This document shows, one piece after another, positions 7,940-19,346 of a stretch of DNA of 64,000 nucleotides. The position numbers were made by a program, and so were the translations under genes. Position 1 is the stretch's first letter. Each line of letters begins with the position of its first letter. Under the pieces are notes generated by a model, which saw only the letters and a list, made by a program, of their open reading frames with translations, searched no databases and was not told where the DNA came from. Source of the stretch: Pseudoalteromonas shioyasakiensis (lineage in GTDB: Bacteria > Pseudomonadota > Gammaproteobacteria > Enterobacterales > Alteromonadaceae); NCBI GenBank assembly GCA_013391845.1, contig CP058414.1:1412501-1476500 (forward strand), read 5' to 3'.

Positions 7940-9076
7940 TTAATTATTTTTTGTAGCACTCAGTACTACAAACTTCTTGTTTGACCCAAGTAACTTACAA
8001 TTGCCGAACATGCGTTTTAATTTTTCATGGTAGTCAAGGTGACGATTACCAATTATTCTTAATTCACCGCCTTGTTTTAATGTTTGTTTTGCCTGTTTAA
8101 ACATTTGCCAAGCAATGTGATCCGTGACGGCTTGTGCTTGGTGGAATGGTGGGTTACATAATACAAGGTCAGTACTATTCGGCTTAAAATCGGTTAAACA
8201 GTCGTTTTGGACAAATTCACACTGCGCTAATTGCTCTGGTAAATTGTGAGTGACGTTTAATTTAGCTGATTCAACGGCCATATACGACTCATCAACGAAC
8301 GTTATATGGGCGTTAGGGCAACGATTTAAGGTCATCAAGCCAACAACACCGTTACCACAGCCTAAATCAATGATACTGCGTGTTTTGCTTGTTTGCGGTA
8401 AATAGTTAAAGAAAAAACGCGCGCCAATATCTAATGAATCTCGTGAAAAAACATTTGCATGGTTTTGTATTTCAAATTCACTACCTTCTAGAGGCCAGTT
8501 AACAGGGTAGGGAGCTACTTTATTAAGACCACTGGTTTTACTGATGACTAAACGAGATTTTTTTACCGCTAAACTCGTCGATGTTTCACCAATATACTGG
8601 CTAAAGGCTTTGATGGTTGAATTATGGATATCTTTCGTTTTACCAGCAGCAATAACATCGATGTCACTAGGCAAAGCTGCACTAATTGCAGCAAGTTGAT
8701 GCTGAAGATAGCCTAAATTGCGTGGCACTTTTAAAATCACTAAATCAACCTGATTAGGTAACGCTGCTAATGAGTCCAATTGTGTTAAAGATTCTGTTGA
8801 TAGCTCATTGGCTTGTAAATTATAACGAGTAGCTTGGTGGGCAATATACGAGTCGTTAACTGAATGAACTGTTAATGTATTTAAAGCACAGGCTAACGCG
8901 CCAAAGCTGTCATTGAGTATTAGGATTGAATTTGCATGTGGATAGTGCTCTTGTACATAATTGACAAGGTACTCATCGCCTGAGTCCCACGCTTGAAGAC
9001 TGCGATTTTTTTGATCTAACGGAAAGCGTTCTAGGGTATAGGTGTTATCACCGAGCTGTGCTTGGGTGGTCATCAT
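7940..9076 (-). CDS. rlmG: 23S rRNA (guanine-N2)-methyltransferase RlmG
   Basis: A 378-residue enzyme that methylates G1835 of 23S rRNA using S-adenosylmethionine. The N-terminal half is a catalytically inactive methyltransferase-like domain (LILNDSFGALACAL, VILKVPRNLGYL). The C-terminal half carries the SAM-binding loop DLGCGNGVVGL and the NPPF active-site motif (LVLCNPPFHQ). Length and two-domain design match RlmG; RsmC, its 16S paralogue, is the alternative, but the N-terminal LQAWDSGDEYL is RlmG-like. It heads the minus-strand run rlmG-yajG-cyclophilin. Confidence 0.93.
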   Translation of the reverse strand: MMTTQAQLGDNTYTLERFPLDQKNRSLQAWDSGDEYLVNYVQEHYPHANSILILNDSFGALACALNTLTVHSVNDSYIAHQATRYNLQANELSTESLTQLDSLAALPNQVDLVILKVPRNLGYLQHQLAAISAALPSDIDVIAAGKTKDIHNSTIKAFSQYIGETSTSLAVKKSRLVISKTSGLNKVAPYPVNWPLEGSEFEIQNHANVFSRDSLDIGARFFFNYLPQTSKTRSIIDLGCGNGVVGLMTLNRCPNAHITFVDESYMAVESAKLNVTHNLPEQLAQCEFVQNDCLTDFKPNSTDLVLCNPPFHQAQAVTDHIAWQMFKQAKQTLKQGGELRIIGNRHLDYHEKLKRMFGNCKLLGSNKKFVVLSATKNN

Positions 9077-9114
9077 GATTTTACGAAAGTATTAATGTAT
9101 AGGTAAATTCTAAC

Positions 9115-9702
9115 ATGCAACAGCCAAACGCCAACCCTAATCATTTGCCTGAGGGGTTTTATTATCAAGCTAATGCATTAAGTGCACAAAAAAGCCTCGA
9201 GTTATTTTACTATCTACAGCAGCACCTAAATTGGCAGCAACCAACGATAAAGGTATATGGAAAAAGCCATGTGATCCCGCGTTTGCAATGCTTTATTGCT
9301 GATCCGAATGTTAACTATGGCTATTCAGGGTCACAGCTAATTGTTGAACCGTGGCCAGAGGTGCTTGATGCTATGCGTGCGCGTTTATCTAAAGCAATGC
9401 ATATTCCATTTAATGCATTATTGGTAAATTTATACCGTGATGGGCAAGATTGTATGGGCTGGCATAGTGATGATGAGAAAGAACTTGGTGAGCAACCAAC
9501 AATCGCTTCTGTATCACTAGGGGCCGAACGGATATTTAAAATAAAACATAAACACAATAATGAACAACATAGTGTTGTGCTGCAAAGTGGTAGTTGTTTA
9601 ATTATGAATGGATTTAGCCAGCGAGATTACCAACATAGTTTACCAAAGCAGCAAAAACTTAAACACCCTCGAATTAACCTTACCTTTCGTTCAATCGTAT
9701 AA
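9115..9702 (+). CDS. AlkB-family 2-oxoglutarate/Fe(II) dioxygenase
   Basis: A 195-residue DNA-repair-type dioxygenase that would oxidatively remove alkyl groups from bases. Visible are the iron-binding HxD (GWHSDDEKELG), the distal histidine (YQHSLPK) and the 2-oxoglutarate-binding arginine pair (HPRINLTFRS). The substrate-side pattern NLYRDGQDCMGWHSDDE looks more like the ABH2/ABH3 branch than E. coli AlkB. It is divergent from rlmG across 38 bases, and the ribosome site is weak. No ada regulon member is adjacent. Confidence 0.9.
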   Translation: MQQPNANPNHLPEGFYYQANALSAQKSLELFYYLQQHLNWQQPTIKVYGKSHVIPRLQCFIADPNVNYGYSGSQLIVEPWPEVLDAMRARLSKAMHIPFNALLVNLYRDGQDCMGWHSDDEKELGEQPTIASVSLGAERIFKIKHKHNNEQHSVVLQSGSCLIMNGFSQRDYQHSLPKQQKLKHPRINLTFRSIV

Positions 9703-9775
9703 AATCATTGGCAAAATGAGTCATGCCCTTGATATAGTAGCTAACAATTATTTTGCTATTAAAGGTTCATGACAC

Positions 9776-10087
9776 ATGTCAATGCAACAACAAATTGAGG
9801 AAAAGCTCGCGGCAGGTATCGAATGTAAACACCTAAATGTTGTCAACGAAAGTCATATGCATAGCCGTGGAACCGAATCGCACTTTAAAGTGGTTGTTGT
9901 GAGTGAAGAGTTTGCTGGTAAACGTTTGCTTGCCCGTCATCGTCAAATAAATGAGCTATTAAAAGATGAATTAGCAAACCATATTCATGCATTAGCAATT
10001 CACACTTTTACTCCAGAAGAGTTCAGTGAACAACATGGACAGGCACCTGAGTCACCGAAATGCTTAGGTGGCTCAAAGTTCGATTAA
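9776..10087 (+). CDS. bolA: BolA family protein
   Basis: A 103-residue BolA protein, a family that pairs with monothiol glutaredoxins in Fe-S and iron regulation and in enterobacteria affects cell shape and stress responses. It carries the signature NESHMHSRGTESHFKVVVVS and the conserved RHRQIN...LANHIHALAIHTFTP with the invariant His. The C-terminal CLGGSKF resembles that of true BolA rather than IbaG. It is downstream of the alkB-like gene with 73 bases between. No terminator is seen after it; a REP-like doublet follows instead. Confidence 0.92.
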   Translation: MSMQQQIEEKLAAGIECKHLNVVNESHMHSRGTESHFKVVVVSEEFAGKRLLARHRQINELLKDELANHIHALAIHTFTPEEFSEQHGQAPESPKCLGGSKFD

Positions 10088-10095
10088 ATTAGCAG

Positions 10096-10131
10096 GACAG
10101 TCACCTAAAATTAGATGGACAGTCACTGTAA
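10096..10131 (+). repeat. Doublet of GACAGTCAC motifs (REP-like)
   Basis: Two direct copies of GGACAGTCAC start 22 bases apart (10095 and 10117). The second continues as GACAGTCACTGTAA, which contains the hairpin-forming ACAGT-C-ACTGT and is identical over 14 bases to the left end of the transposase element at 19347. The first copy continues GACAGTCACC, matching the reverse complement of that element's right end at 20654. This suggests both end types of the RAYT element are represented here. Confidence 0.55.
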
Positions 10132-10266
10132 CTAGCTTGTTACTTGGGTATTTTAAGCTCGAAAGATTTAAGTGGGTCTGAAAAGTTTTTACTGATCAGA
10201 CCTGTATTTTAACTATTAGCCTTTAAACTAGCGCTAATTTTTATTGTGATAGATATAGGATGATCA

Positions 10267-11460
10267 ATGGTCATTAAGCCGAAAATTCGTGGATTTATCT
10301 GCACTAACGCGCATCCAGTAGGGTGTGCTGAGCACGTACAAGAACAAATTAATTATGTGAAAGCGCAAGGACCACTAAGCAATGCACCTAAAAATGTATT
10401 AGTGATTGGTGCGTCTACAGGTTACGGCCTAGCATCACGTATCACAGCTGCATTTGGTGGCGGTGCTAAAACGCTAGGTATTTTCTTTGAAAAAGAAGGT
10501 AGCGAACGCAAAACAGGTTCTGCAGGTTGGTACAACACTGCGGCATTCCAAGCAGCTGCTGAAGAAGCCGGTTTATGGTCTAAGAATATCAATGGTGATG
10601 CGTTTTCTAACGAAATTAAGCAAAAAGCAATTGATACAATCAAAGCTGATTTAGGTAAAATTGATTTAGTTATCTACAGCCTTGCGTCACCTCGTCGTAC
10701 TGATCCAAATACAGGTGAAACTTACTCATCAACACTTAAGCCAATCGGCTCTGATATCACAACGAAGAACTTAAATACTTCAAAGCGCGTGATTGATGAA
10801 GTAACCGTTGAAGCGGCAAGCCAAGAAGACATCGACAATACAATTAAAGTAATGGGCGGTGAAGATTGGGAAATGTGGATTGACGCGCTTAAAGAAGCAG
10901 ATGTTCTTGCTGATAATTTTAAAACAACAGCTTACACTTATATCGGTAAAGAGTTAACATGGCCAATTTACGGTCATGCGACAATTGGTAAAGCGAAAGA
11001 AGATCTTGACCGTGCAACACAAGCAATCAAAGAGTCTACAAAAGACTTAAATGGCGAAGCGTATGTTTCTTCATTAAATGCGGTTGTGACACAAGCAAGC
11101 TCAGCAATTCCAATTATGCCTTTATATATCTCTGCTTTATTCAAAGTAATGAAAGCAGACGGCACATACGAAGGTACCATTGAGCAAATTCATTCGCTAT
11201 TTACTGAGAACCTTTACGGTGAAACGCCACGTTTTGACGAAGGTGGTCATTTATTCCAAAACTACAAAGAGTTAGGAGATGATGTTCAAGCTCGTGTACA
11301 ACATGTTTGGGATACAGTAGATACAGATACAATCGACGAATTAACGGATTACGTGGGTTACCACAATGAGTTTTTACGTTTATTCGGTTTTGGTATCGAC
11401 AGTGTAGATTACGAGCAAGATGTGAATCCTGATGTTGCGATTTCACAACTAATCGATTAA
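10267..11460 (+). CDS. fabV: Enoyl-ACP reductase FabV (NADH)
   Basis: A 397-residue short-chain-dehydrogenase-type enzyme that performs the last reduction of each fatty-acid elongation cycle. The nucleotide site is [16 protein letters not shown] and the catalytic Tyr-x8-Lys is visible in [10 protein letters not shown], the spacing that defines FabV against the Yx6K of Fab[18 protein letters not shown] is another family hallmark. Length agrees with characterised FabV. AGGA lies before the ATG. FabV is typically insensitive to triclosan. The gene ends in a strong terminator and appears to be its own unit. Confidence 0.97.
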   Translation: MVIKPKIRGFICTNAHPVGCAEHVQEQINYVKAQGPLSNAPKNVLVIGASTGYGLASRITAAFGGGAKTLGIFFEKEGSERKTGSAGWYNTAAFQAAAEEAGLWSKNINGDAFSNEIKQKAIDTIKADLGKIDLVIYSLASPRRTDPNTGETYSSTLKPIGSDITTKNLNTSKRVIDEVTVEAASQEDIDNTIKVMGGEDWEMWIDALKEADVLADNFKTTAYTYIGKELTWPIYGHATIGKAKEDLDRATQAIKESTKDLNGEAYVSSLNAVVTQASSAIPIMPLYISALFKVMKADGTYEGTIEQIHSLFTENLYGETPRFDEGGHLFQNYKELGDDVQARVQHVWDTVDTDTIDELTDYVGYHNEFLRLFGFGIDSVDYEQDVNPDVAISQLID

Positions 11461-11481
11461 TTGCTAAACAAACTGATTTTG

Positions 11482-11509
11482 AAAAGTCGCTTTTTTAAGC
11501 GACTTTTTT
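11482..11509 (+). terminator. Terminator of fabV
   Basis: 11-bp perfect arms AAAAGTCGCTT/AAGCGACTTTT around a TTTT loop, with further T residues, 21 bases after the stop codon. Confidence 0.9.
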
Positions 11510-13151
<1,642 letters not shown>

Positions 13152-13155
13152 AGAG

Positions 13156-14358
13156 ATGGGTTTAAAGAAATTTCTAGAAGATATTGAGCCGCATTTTGAA
13201 CCGGGTGGTAAACACGAAAAATGGTATGCGCTTTACGAAGCAGCTGCGACTATTTTCTACACGCCAGGTTACGTAAATAAAGGCAAAACACACGTTCGTG
13301 ATAACATCGACCTAAAACGTATGATGATTTTAGTGTGGATGGCGACGTTCCCTGCAATGTTTTTTGGTATGTTCAACATCGGCCATCAGGCTGCAGGTGC
13401 TTTAGCGCAAGGTTTTGAACTAGCAAATACATGGCAAGTTGGTCTGTTCCAATTATTCGGTGGTGAATTAACTGCTGACTCTGGTTGGGGCGCGAAAATG
13501 TTTTACGGTGCCTGCTTCTTCCTACCTATCTACGCAGTAACGTTTGCTGTAGGTGGTTTCTGGGAAGTACTATTTGCTTCAGTGCGTAAGCACGAAGTAA
13601 ATGAAGGTTTCTTCGTAACATCTGTACTATTCGCACTAATCCTGCCTGCAACGATTCCTTTATGGCAAGTTGCACTAGGTATTACGTTTGGTGTTGTAAT
13701 CGCTAAAGAAATCTTTGGTGGTACAGGTCGTAACTTCCTTAACCCTGCTCTTGCCGGTCGTGCGTTCTTATTCTTCGCATACCCAGCGCAAATTTCAGGT
13801 GACACAGTATGGACAGCCGTAGATTCATTCTCTGGTGCGACTATGCTAGGTCAAGCAGTGGTTGGTTCACTTGATTACAGCAACATGGAACTATGGTGGA
13901 ATGCGTTCTACGGTTTCATTCAAGGTTCTGTAGGTGAAACGTCAACACTAGCACTATTAATCGGTGGTTTATTCCTAATTTATGTGCGTATCGCTTCTTG
14001 GCGTATCGTTCTAGGTGTATTCCTAGGTATGGTTGCAACGGCATTCTTACTAAATACAGTTGGTTCTGAAACTAACGCAGTATTTGCTATGCCTTGGCAC
14101 TGGCACTTAGTTCTTGGTGGTTTTGCATTTGGTATGTTCTTCATGGCAACAGACCCAGTATCTGCATCATTCACAGACAAAGGTAAGTTCGCTTACGGTG
14201 CGTTAATCGGCTTTATGGTTGTAATGATCCGTGTTGTTAACCCGGCATTCCCAGAAGGTATGATGCTAGCAATCTTATTTGCTAACTTATTTGCACCATT
14301 ATTCGATCACTTTGTAGTGCAAGCTAATATCAAGCGGAGGTTGGCACGTAATGTCTAG
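13156..14358 (+). CDS. nqrB: Na+-translocating NADH:quinone reductase subunit B
   Basis: A 400-residue integral-membrane subunit that carries covalently attached FMN and riboflavin and lies on the sodium path. The flavinylation motif SGAT is present ([11 protein letters not shown], Thr about 229), the target of ApbE encoded downstream. About ten hydrophobic helices alternate with conserved loops such as [19 protein letters not shown]. It starts 4 bases after nqrA and overlaps nqrC by 8 bases, implying coupled translation. Confidence 0.97.
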   Translation: MGLKKFLEDIEPHFEPGGKHEKWYALYEAAATIFYTPGYVNKGKTHVRDNIDLKRMMILVWMATFPAMFFGMFNIGHQAAGALAQGFELANTWQVGLFQLFGGELTADSGWGAKMFYGACFFLPIYAVTFAVGGFWEVLFASVRKHEVNEGFFVTSVLFALILPATIPLWQVALGITFGVVIAKEIFGGTGRNFLNPALAGRAFLFFAYPAQISGDTVWTAVDSFSGATMLGQAVVGSLDYSNMELWWNAFYGFIQGSVGETSTLALLIGGLFLIYVRIASWRIVLGVFLGMVATAFLLNTVGSETNAVFAMPWHWHLVLGGFAFGMFFMATDPVSASFTDKGKFAYGALIGFMVVMIRVVNPAFPEGMMLAILFANLFAPLFDHFVVQANIKRRLARNV

Positions 14359-15103
14359 TAATAACGAATCAATCGGCAAAACGCTAACCGTTGTTGTTGC
14401 ACTATGTTTAGTGTGTGCAATCATCGTATCGTTTGCTTCAGTTCAGCTTCGTCCTTTACAGCAAGCTAACAAAACACAAGATATTCAACGTAATATCTTA
14501 GCGGCTGCAGGCATTGAAGTATCAGGTACTGTGTCAGATACCTTTAACTCAAAAATTGAAGCTCGTGTTGTAGACATGAACACAGGTGAGTTTGTTGAAG
14601 GTGCTGATCCTAACTCATTTGACTTCGAGAAAACAAAATTCGACCAAGCTCGTAGCTTTGCGTTGAAAGCAGAAGGAATTAAAGACATCGCTGGTATTCA
14701 GCGTATGACAAAAAATTCACCTGTTTATATTTCGAAGAAACCTGATGGTTCTACAGATGCAATCATTCTACCAATCCAAGGTTATGGCCTTTGGGGTGTA
14801 ATGTACGGCTTCTTAGCGCTTGAAAGCGATGGTGAAACAGTTAAAAACATCAACTTCTTCAAGCACAACGAAACGCCAGGTCTAGGTGGTGAAATCCAAA
14901 ATCCACAATGGACTGCTAAATGGCAAGGTAAAGAGTTACCAATCAATATCATGAAGAGCGGTGCAAAGAATGAACATCAAATCGATGGTCTTTCTGGTGC
15001 AACATTAACTTCAAACGGTGTTGATCACACAGTTGACTTCTGGACTGGCGAGCATGGCTTTGGTCCATTCCTTGCGAAAGTACGTGAAGGAGCGTTGAAA
15101 TAA
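14351..15103 (+). CDS. nqrC: Na+-translocating NADH:quinone reductase subunit C
   Basis: A 250-residue subunit with one N-terminal membrane helix (about residues 11-32) and a periplasmic FMN-binding domain. The covalent FMN site is SGATLTS near the C-terminus (Thr about 218), the second ApbE target. ETPGLGGEI is the conserved flavin-domain loop. It overlaps nqrB by 8 bases and shares a base with nqrD. Confidence 0.97.
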   Translation: MSSNNESIGKTLTVVVALCLVCAIIVSFASVQLRPLQQANKTQDIQRNILAAAGIEVSGTVSDTFNSKIEARVVDMNTGEFVEGADPNSFDFEKTKFDQARSFALKAEGIKDIAGIQRMTKNSPVYISKKPDGSTDAIILPIQGYGLWGVMYGFLALESDGETVKNINFFKHNETPGLGGEIQNPQWTAKWQGKELPINIMKSGAKNEHQIDGLSGATLTSNGVDHTVDFWTGEHGFGPFLAKVREGALK

Positions 15104-15735
15104 TGGCTGATACTAAAGAAATGAAGTCGGTCCTATTTGGCCCGGTATTCGCAAATAACCCGATCGCATTACAAGTACTAGGTATTTGTTCTGCGCTAGC
15201 GGTAACATCAAGCTTAAAAAATGCACTAATCATGTCAATCGCATTGACACTAGTAACAGCGTTTTCTAGCTTGTTTATTTCGTCAATTCGTAATCACATC
15301 CCATCATCTGTACGTATCATCGTGCAAATGACGATCATCGCATCACTTGTAATCGTTGTTGACCAAGTACTGCAAGCGTTCTCTTATGCAACAGCTAAAG
15401 AGCTTTCAGTATTCGTTGGTCTAATCATTACAAACTGTATCGTAATGGGTCGTGCTGAAGCATACGCAATGAAGTCACCACCGTTAATGTCTTTCCTAGA
15501 CGGTATCGGTAACGGTTTAGGCTACTCAGTAGTACTATTAACTGTTGGTTTCATCCGTGAGTTATTCGGTAAAGGTTCACTATTCGGTGTTGATATTATT
15601 CCACTTGTACAAAATGGTGGCTGGTATCAACCAATGGGTCTATTGATTTTACCACCGAGTGCATTCTTCATTATTGGTTTATTCATCTGGGTACTTCGTA
15701 CCTTTAAGAAAGACCAAGTAGAAGCAAAAGCGTAA
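15103..15735 (+). CDS. nqrD: Na+-translocating NADH:quinone reductase subunit D
   Basis: A 210-residue, six-helix membrane subunit homologous to NqrE; together they hold an Fe centre in the middle of the membrane. The conserved half-helix [18 protein letters not shown] carries the Cys expected to be an iron ligand. The ATG overlaps the last base of the nqrC stop codon. Confidence 0.96.
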   Translation: MADTKEMKSVLFGPVFANNPIALQVLGICSALAVTSSLKNALIMSIALTLVTAFSSLFISSIRNHIPSSVRIIVQMTIIASLVIVVDQVLQAFSYATAKELSVFVGLIITNCIVMGRAEAYAMKSPPLMSFLDGIGNGLGYSVVLLTVGFIRELFGKGSLFGVDIIPLVQNGGWYQPMGLLILPPSAFFIIGLFIWVLRTFKKDQVEAKA

Positions 15736-15745
15736 GGGGCGAGCA

Positions 15746-16354
15746 GTGGAACATTATATTAGTTTATTTGTAAAAGCGGTTTTCATTGAAAACTTAGCTT
15801 TAGCCTTCTTCCTAGGTATGTGTACTTTCCTTGCTGTATCGAAGAAAGTAACAACATCAATCGGCCTAGGTGTGGCAGTTATCGTGGTACTAGGTATCTC
15901 AGTACCTGTAAATAACTTGGTTTATCATGCTGTTCTTGCACCAGGTGCATTAGAGTGGCTTGGCTACCCAGAGGCAGACCTTAGCTTCTTACGTTTCTTG
16001 ACTTTCATCGGTGTTATTGCAGCACTTGTACAAATTCTTGAAATGGCATTAGATAAGTTCTTCCCTGCACTTTATAACGCGTTAGGTATCTTCTTACCAT
16101 TGATCACAGTTAACTGTGCGATCTTCGGTGCGGTATCTTTCATGGTTGAGCGTAACTATAACTTCGGCGAGTCTGTTGTTTATGGTATCGGTTCAGGTGT
16201 GGGCTGGGCACTAGCAATTACTTTACTTGCTGGTATCCGTGAAAAAATGAAGTACTCAGACGTTCCTGATGGCTTACGTGGTTTAGGTATTACTTTCATC
16301 ACTGTTGGTCTGATGGGTCTTGGCTTTATGTCATTCTCTGGTATTTCACTTTAA
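15746..16354 (+). CDS. nqrE: Na+-translocating NADH:quinone reductase subunit E
   Basis: A 202-residue, six-helix subunit, partner of NqrD in the intramembrane iron site. Conserved Cys-bearing segments [17 protein letters not shown] and [16 protein letters not shown] are present. It starts with GTG at 15746, supported by AGGGG seven bases upstream. It sits 10 bases after nqrD. Confidence 0.96.
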   Translation: MEHYISLFVKAVFIENLALAFFLGMCTFLAVSKKVTTSIGLGVAVIVVLGISVPVNNLVYHAVLAPGALEWLGYPEADLSFLRFLTFIGVIAALVQILEMALDKFFPALYNALGIFLPLITVNCAIFGAVSFMVERNYNFGESVVYGIGSGVGWALAITLLAGIREKMKYSDVPDGLRGLGITFITVGLMGLGFMSFSGISL

Positions 16355-16373
16355 AAGGTAGCGAGGATAAATC

Positions 16374-17600
16374 ATGAATGAGATTTTCTTAGGCGTTGGT
16401 GTTTTCATCGCTATCGTTGTTATTTTAGTTTTAGTTATCATTGGTGCTAAATCTAAATTAGTAGCAAGCGGCGATATCATCATCGGAATTAATGGCGACC
16501 CAGAAAAAGCTATTAAAACATCTGCAGGTAGCAAGCTATTAGGTGCGCTAGCTGATTCAGGTATCTTCGTTTCATCTGCATGTGGTGGCGGTGGCTCTTG
16601 TGGTCAGTGTCGTGTTCACATCAAAGAAGGTGGCGGCGATATCCTACCAACAGAACTTGATCACATCTCTAAAGGTGAAGCTCGTGAAGGCTGCCGTTTA
16701 GCGTGTCAGGTAAATGTTAAGAACGACATGGAAATTGAGCTTGAAGAGTCAATTTTCGGTGTTAAAAAGTGGGACTGTACAGTTATCTCTAACGATAACA
16801 AAGCAACTTTCATCAAGGAGCTTAAGTTACAAATTCCTGATGGCGAGTCAGTACCGTTCCGTGCCGGTGGTTATATTCAAATTGAAGCGCCAGCACACCA
16901 CGTTAAATACGCTGACTTCGATATTCCAGAAGAGTATCGTGGCGACTGGAACCACTTCGGTTTCTTCGATCTGGAGTCTAAAGTAGACGACGAAACAATT
17001 CGTGCATACTCAATGGCTAACTACCCAGAAGAAGAAGGCATCATCATGCTTAACGTGCGTATCGCTACGCCGCCGCCAAGAGACCTAAGCCTTCCATGTG
17101 GTAAAATGTCTTCGTACATTTGGTCACTAAAAGAAGGTGATAAAGTGACTATTTCTGGCCCATTCGGTGAGTTCTTCGCGAAAGACACTGATGCAGAAAT
17201 GGTATTCGTAGGTGGTGGTGCAGGTATGGCACCAATGCGTTCACATATCTTTGACCAACTTAAGCGTTTACAATCTAAGCGTAAGATGAGCTTCTGGTAT
17301 GGTGCGCGTTCTAAGCGTGAAATGTTCTACGTAGAAGATTTCGACGGCTTAGCTGCAGAAAACGATAACTTTGTATGGCACACAGCACTGTCTGATCCAC
17401 AACCAGAAGATAACTGGGAAGGTTATACAGGCTTCATCCATAACGTACTTTATGAAAACTACTTGAAAGATCATGAAGCGCCGGAAGATTGTGAGTTCTA
17501 CATGTGTGGTCCTCCAATGATGAACGCGGCTGTTATCAACATGCTTAAAGATCTTGGTGTAGAAGACGAAAACATCTTATTAGATGACTTCGGTGGCTAA
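16374..17600 (+). CDS. nqrF: Na+-translocating NADH:quinone reductase subunit F
   Basis: The 408-residue NADH-oxidising subunit that feeds electrons into the pump. It has one N-terminal helix, a plant-type 2Fe-2S domain with ligands Cys70, Cys76, Cys79 and Cys111 ([12 protein letters not shown] and RLACQV), an FAD domain (RAYSMANYP) and an NADH domain ([25 protein letters not shown]). GAGGA lies six bases before the ATG. It is the last structural gene of the operon and is followed by a strong terminator. Confidence 0.98.
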   Translation: MNEIFLGVGVFIAIVVILVLVIIGAKSKLVASGDIIIGINGDPEKAIKTSAGSKLLGALADSGIFVSSACGGGGSCGQCRVHIKEGGGDILPTELDHISKGEAREGCRLACQVNVKNDMEIELEESIFGVKKWDCTVISNDNKATFIKELKLQIPDGESVPFRAGGYIQIEAPAHHVKYADFDIPEEYRGDWNHFGFFDLESKVDDETIRAYSMANYPEEEGIIMLNVRIATPPPRDLSLPCGKMSSYIWSLKEGDKVTISGPFGEFFAKDTDAEMVFVGGGAGMAPMRSHIFDQLKRLQSKRKMSFWYGARSKREMFYVEDFDGLAAENDNFVWHTALSDPQPEDNWEGYTGFIHNVLYENYLKDHEAPEDCEFYMCGPPMMNAAVINMLKDLGVEDENILLDDFGG

Positions 17601-17638
17601 CACCATACACAAAACAATAAGTTTTGGTTAGAATACAG

Positions 17639-17671
17639 GCCTCGTAGCACATAGTGTTACGAGGCTTTTTT
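17639..17671 (+). terminator. Terminator of the nqr operon
   Basis: The perfect 8-bp arms GCCTCGTA/TACGAGGC are followed by seven T residues, so apbE probably has its own promoter or relies on readthrough. Confidence 0.9.
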
Positions 17672-17712
17672 ATTTCTATACCTAACCCTGTGGTATCTAA
17701 AAGGTGAATGCT

Positions 17713-18744
17713 ATGAATAGAGTGTTTTATCGCCAAGGCTTGATGGCCTTTTTTCTATTAACTATGACTTTACTCATGGCTGGCTGCAGCCAAGCAGATA
17801 AGGCAGAAGAGCTTTATTTTGAAGGTAAGACAATGGGCACCACTTATCACATTAAGGTGTTTGCAGAGTCTTCAAAGGTTGCAGGTGTTGATTTACATCC
17901 TGAGATTAAGCAAGTGCTTAAAGACGTAAATCAGTCAATGTCGACATACATTCCAGATTCAGAAATTAATCAGTTTAACAATTTACCTGCGGGGCAGGTG
18001 ATGCCAATTAGCGCTGATTTCAGAAACGTAGTAGCTGAATCAATCCGCCTTGGCGAATCAACGAAAACCTTAGATGTCACTATGGGACCACTTATTGATT
18101 TATGGGGCTTTGGCCCAGATAAAAAGCCGACTAAACGCCCAAGCGATGAAGCTTTGGCAGCAATGGTTGCAAAGATAGGAGTTGATAAGCTTAAACTTAC
18201 TGATGCGGGTTTAATGAAAACAATTGATGGTTTAGAACTCTCGTTTTCTGCAACCGCAAAAGGCTATGGTATCGATAGAGTCGCACAAGTGATAGAAAGT
18301 CATGGCTTGAAGAATTATATGGTAGAAATTGGTGGCGAGTTGCGTGTATCGGGTATTAAGCCAGACAACATCACTTGGAAAATCGCTATTGAGCAGCCTG
18401 ATGCTGAGCCTGGCGTTCGTAAAGTGCATAAAGTGATTGAGCCTGGTACCAATGGTATTGCAACATCAGGTGATTACCGCATTTTTTACGAAATGGATGG
18501 TGTTACGTATAGTCATCTAATTGACCCAGAAACAGGTATGCCTAGTCGCCATGATTTGGTATCTGTTACAGTTTTGCACCCATCAGCGATGACTGCTGAT
18601 GGCTTAGCGACAGCGCTTACTGTGATGGGCATGGAACGTGCGCAGCAATACGCTGAGCAGCATGATCTTCCAGTTTATTTAATTGGTAAGTCAGACAATG
18701 GCTTAGTAACTTATTCAAGCCCTGCTTTCAAACCTTATTTGTAG
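17713..18744 (+). CDS. apbE: FAD:protein FMN transferase ApbE
   Basis: A periplasmic lipoprotein that transfers FMN from FAD to threonines in NqrB and NqrC. The signal peptide ends in the lipobox LLMAGCS. Family motifs include GKTMGTTYHIKV, DVTMGPLIDLWGFGP, SATAKGYGIDRVA and HLIDPETGMP with the substrate-binding His. The ATG at 17713 has AAAGG eight bases upstream; a GTG at 17704 is too close to that site. This gives 343 residues, the usual size. Its place directly after nqrF fits maturation of the complex. An 8-bp hairpin (GCCCTGCT/AGCAGGGC) spans the stop codon. Confidence 0.95.
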   Translation: MNRVFYRQGLMAFFLLTMTLLMAGCSQADKAEELYFEGKTMGTTYHIKVFAESSKVAGVDLHPEIKQVLKDVNQSMSTYIPDSEINQFNNLPAGQVMPISADFRNVVAESIRLGESTKTLDVTMGPLIDLWGFGPDKKPTKRPSDEALAAMVAKIGVDKLKLTDAGLMKTIDGLELSFSATAKGYGIDRVAQVIESHGLKNYMVEIGGELRVSGIKPDNITWKIAIEQPDAEPGVRKVHKVIEPGTNGIATSGDYRIFYEMDGVTYSHLIDPETGMPSRHDLVSVTVLHPSAMTADGLATALTVMGMERAQQYAEQHDLPVYLIGKSDNGLVTYSSPAFKPYL

Positions 18745-18762
18745 CAGGGCAAGAAGCAGTGC

Positions 18763-19025
18763 ATACCCAAGCCACCTCAAGATGCAGAATTCAGCGTTTC
18801 ACAGGTGCTTAATATCAAGGCGTTACTTTGCAACAATGGCAGTCCCTTTTAAGAAGTAATAACGATGAGAGTAAGCGCCTGTGAAGCGCCCAACGGGTTG
18901 GTTTAAAAGCGATTTATACTGCGTTATTGATTTTAACAATAGAACCACTATTGCTTGCAATCAATGCCTTGCCTAAATCGCTTTTAATTCCAACTGAAAC
19001 TCGCACCTTGAGGTGGTTTGGGTAT
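18763..19025. repeat. Structured MITE-like intergenic element, about 263 bp
   Basis: An outer 23-bp inverted repeat (18763-18785 and 19003-19025, 21 of 23 matching) encloses two further stems. One is 18 bp, 18794-18811 with 18872-18889; both of its mismatches are G-U pairs in RNA. The other is a perfect 14 bp, TTAAAAGCGATTTA at 18903 with its complement at 18974. The latter is extended by ATTGATT/AATCAAT and CAATAG/CTATTG (18937-18953). The whole would fold as a two-armed structure closed by the outer stem. No coding frame is present. It separates apbE from nqrM. Copy number cannot be judged from one window. Confidence 0.75.
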
Positions 19026-19085
19026 ATAATACACGCAGCCTAATAAATTAGGCTCGATTTAATTGCTGACGATAGGGGCAAAGCA

Positions 19086-19298
19086 ATGTCACTTTTTCTT
19101 CTTACATTTGGTCTACTTATTTTAATTGTGGCAGCGATGGCTGTCGGCATGATTGTGCAAAAGAAATCAATGGCCAGTAGTTGCGGTGGCTTAGGCGCTG
19201 TTGGTATAGACAAAGCCTGCGACTGTGACGACCCATGTGACAAGCGTAAAAAGCGCATGGCAAAAGAACAAGCCTGGAAAGAGAATCAAATTCTCTAA
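19086..19298 (+). CDS. nqrM: NqrM, iron delivery protein for Na+-NQR
   Basis: A 70-residue protein with one N-terminal membrane helix (FLLTFGLLILIVAAMAVGMIV) and a cysteine-rich tail: SSCGGLGAVGIDKACDCDDP then CDKRKKR. The four clustered cysteines are the family hallmark. NqrM is needed to build the iron centre between NqrD and NqrE in Vibrio. AGGGG precedes the ATG. Its usual place is right after apbE, which holds here apart from the inserted structured element. It ends in its own terminator. Confidence 0.95.
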   Translation: MSLFLLTFGLLILIVAAMAVGMIVQKKSMASSCGGLGAVGIDKACDCDDPCDKRKKRMAKEQAWKENQIL

Positions 19299-19302
19299 TC
19301 AG

Positions 19303-19328
19303 AAAAAAGCGCCCAAAGGCGCTTTTTT
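19303..19328 (+). terminator. Terminator of nqrM
   Basis: Perfect 11-bp arms AAAAAAGCGCC/GGCGCTTTTTT with a 4-base loop, five bases after the stop codon. Confidence 0.9.
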
Positions 19329-19346
19329 AATACCTACCTTTATGTA

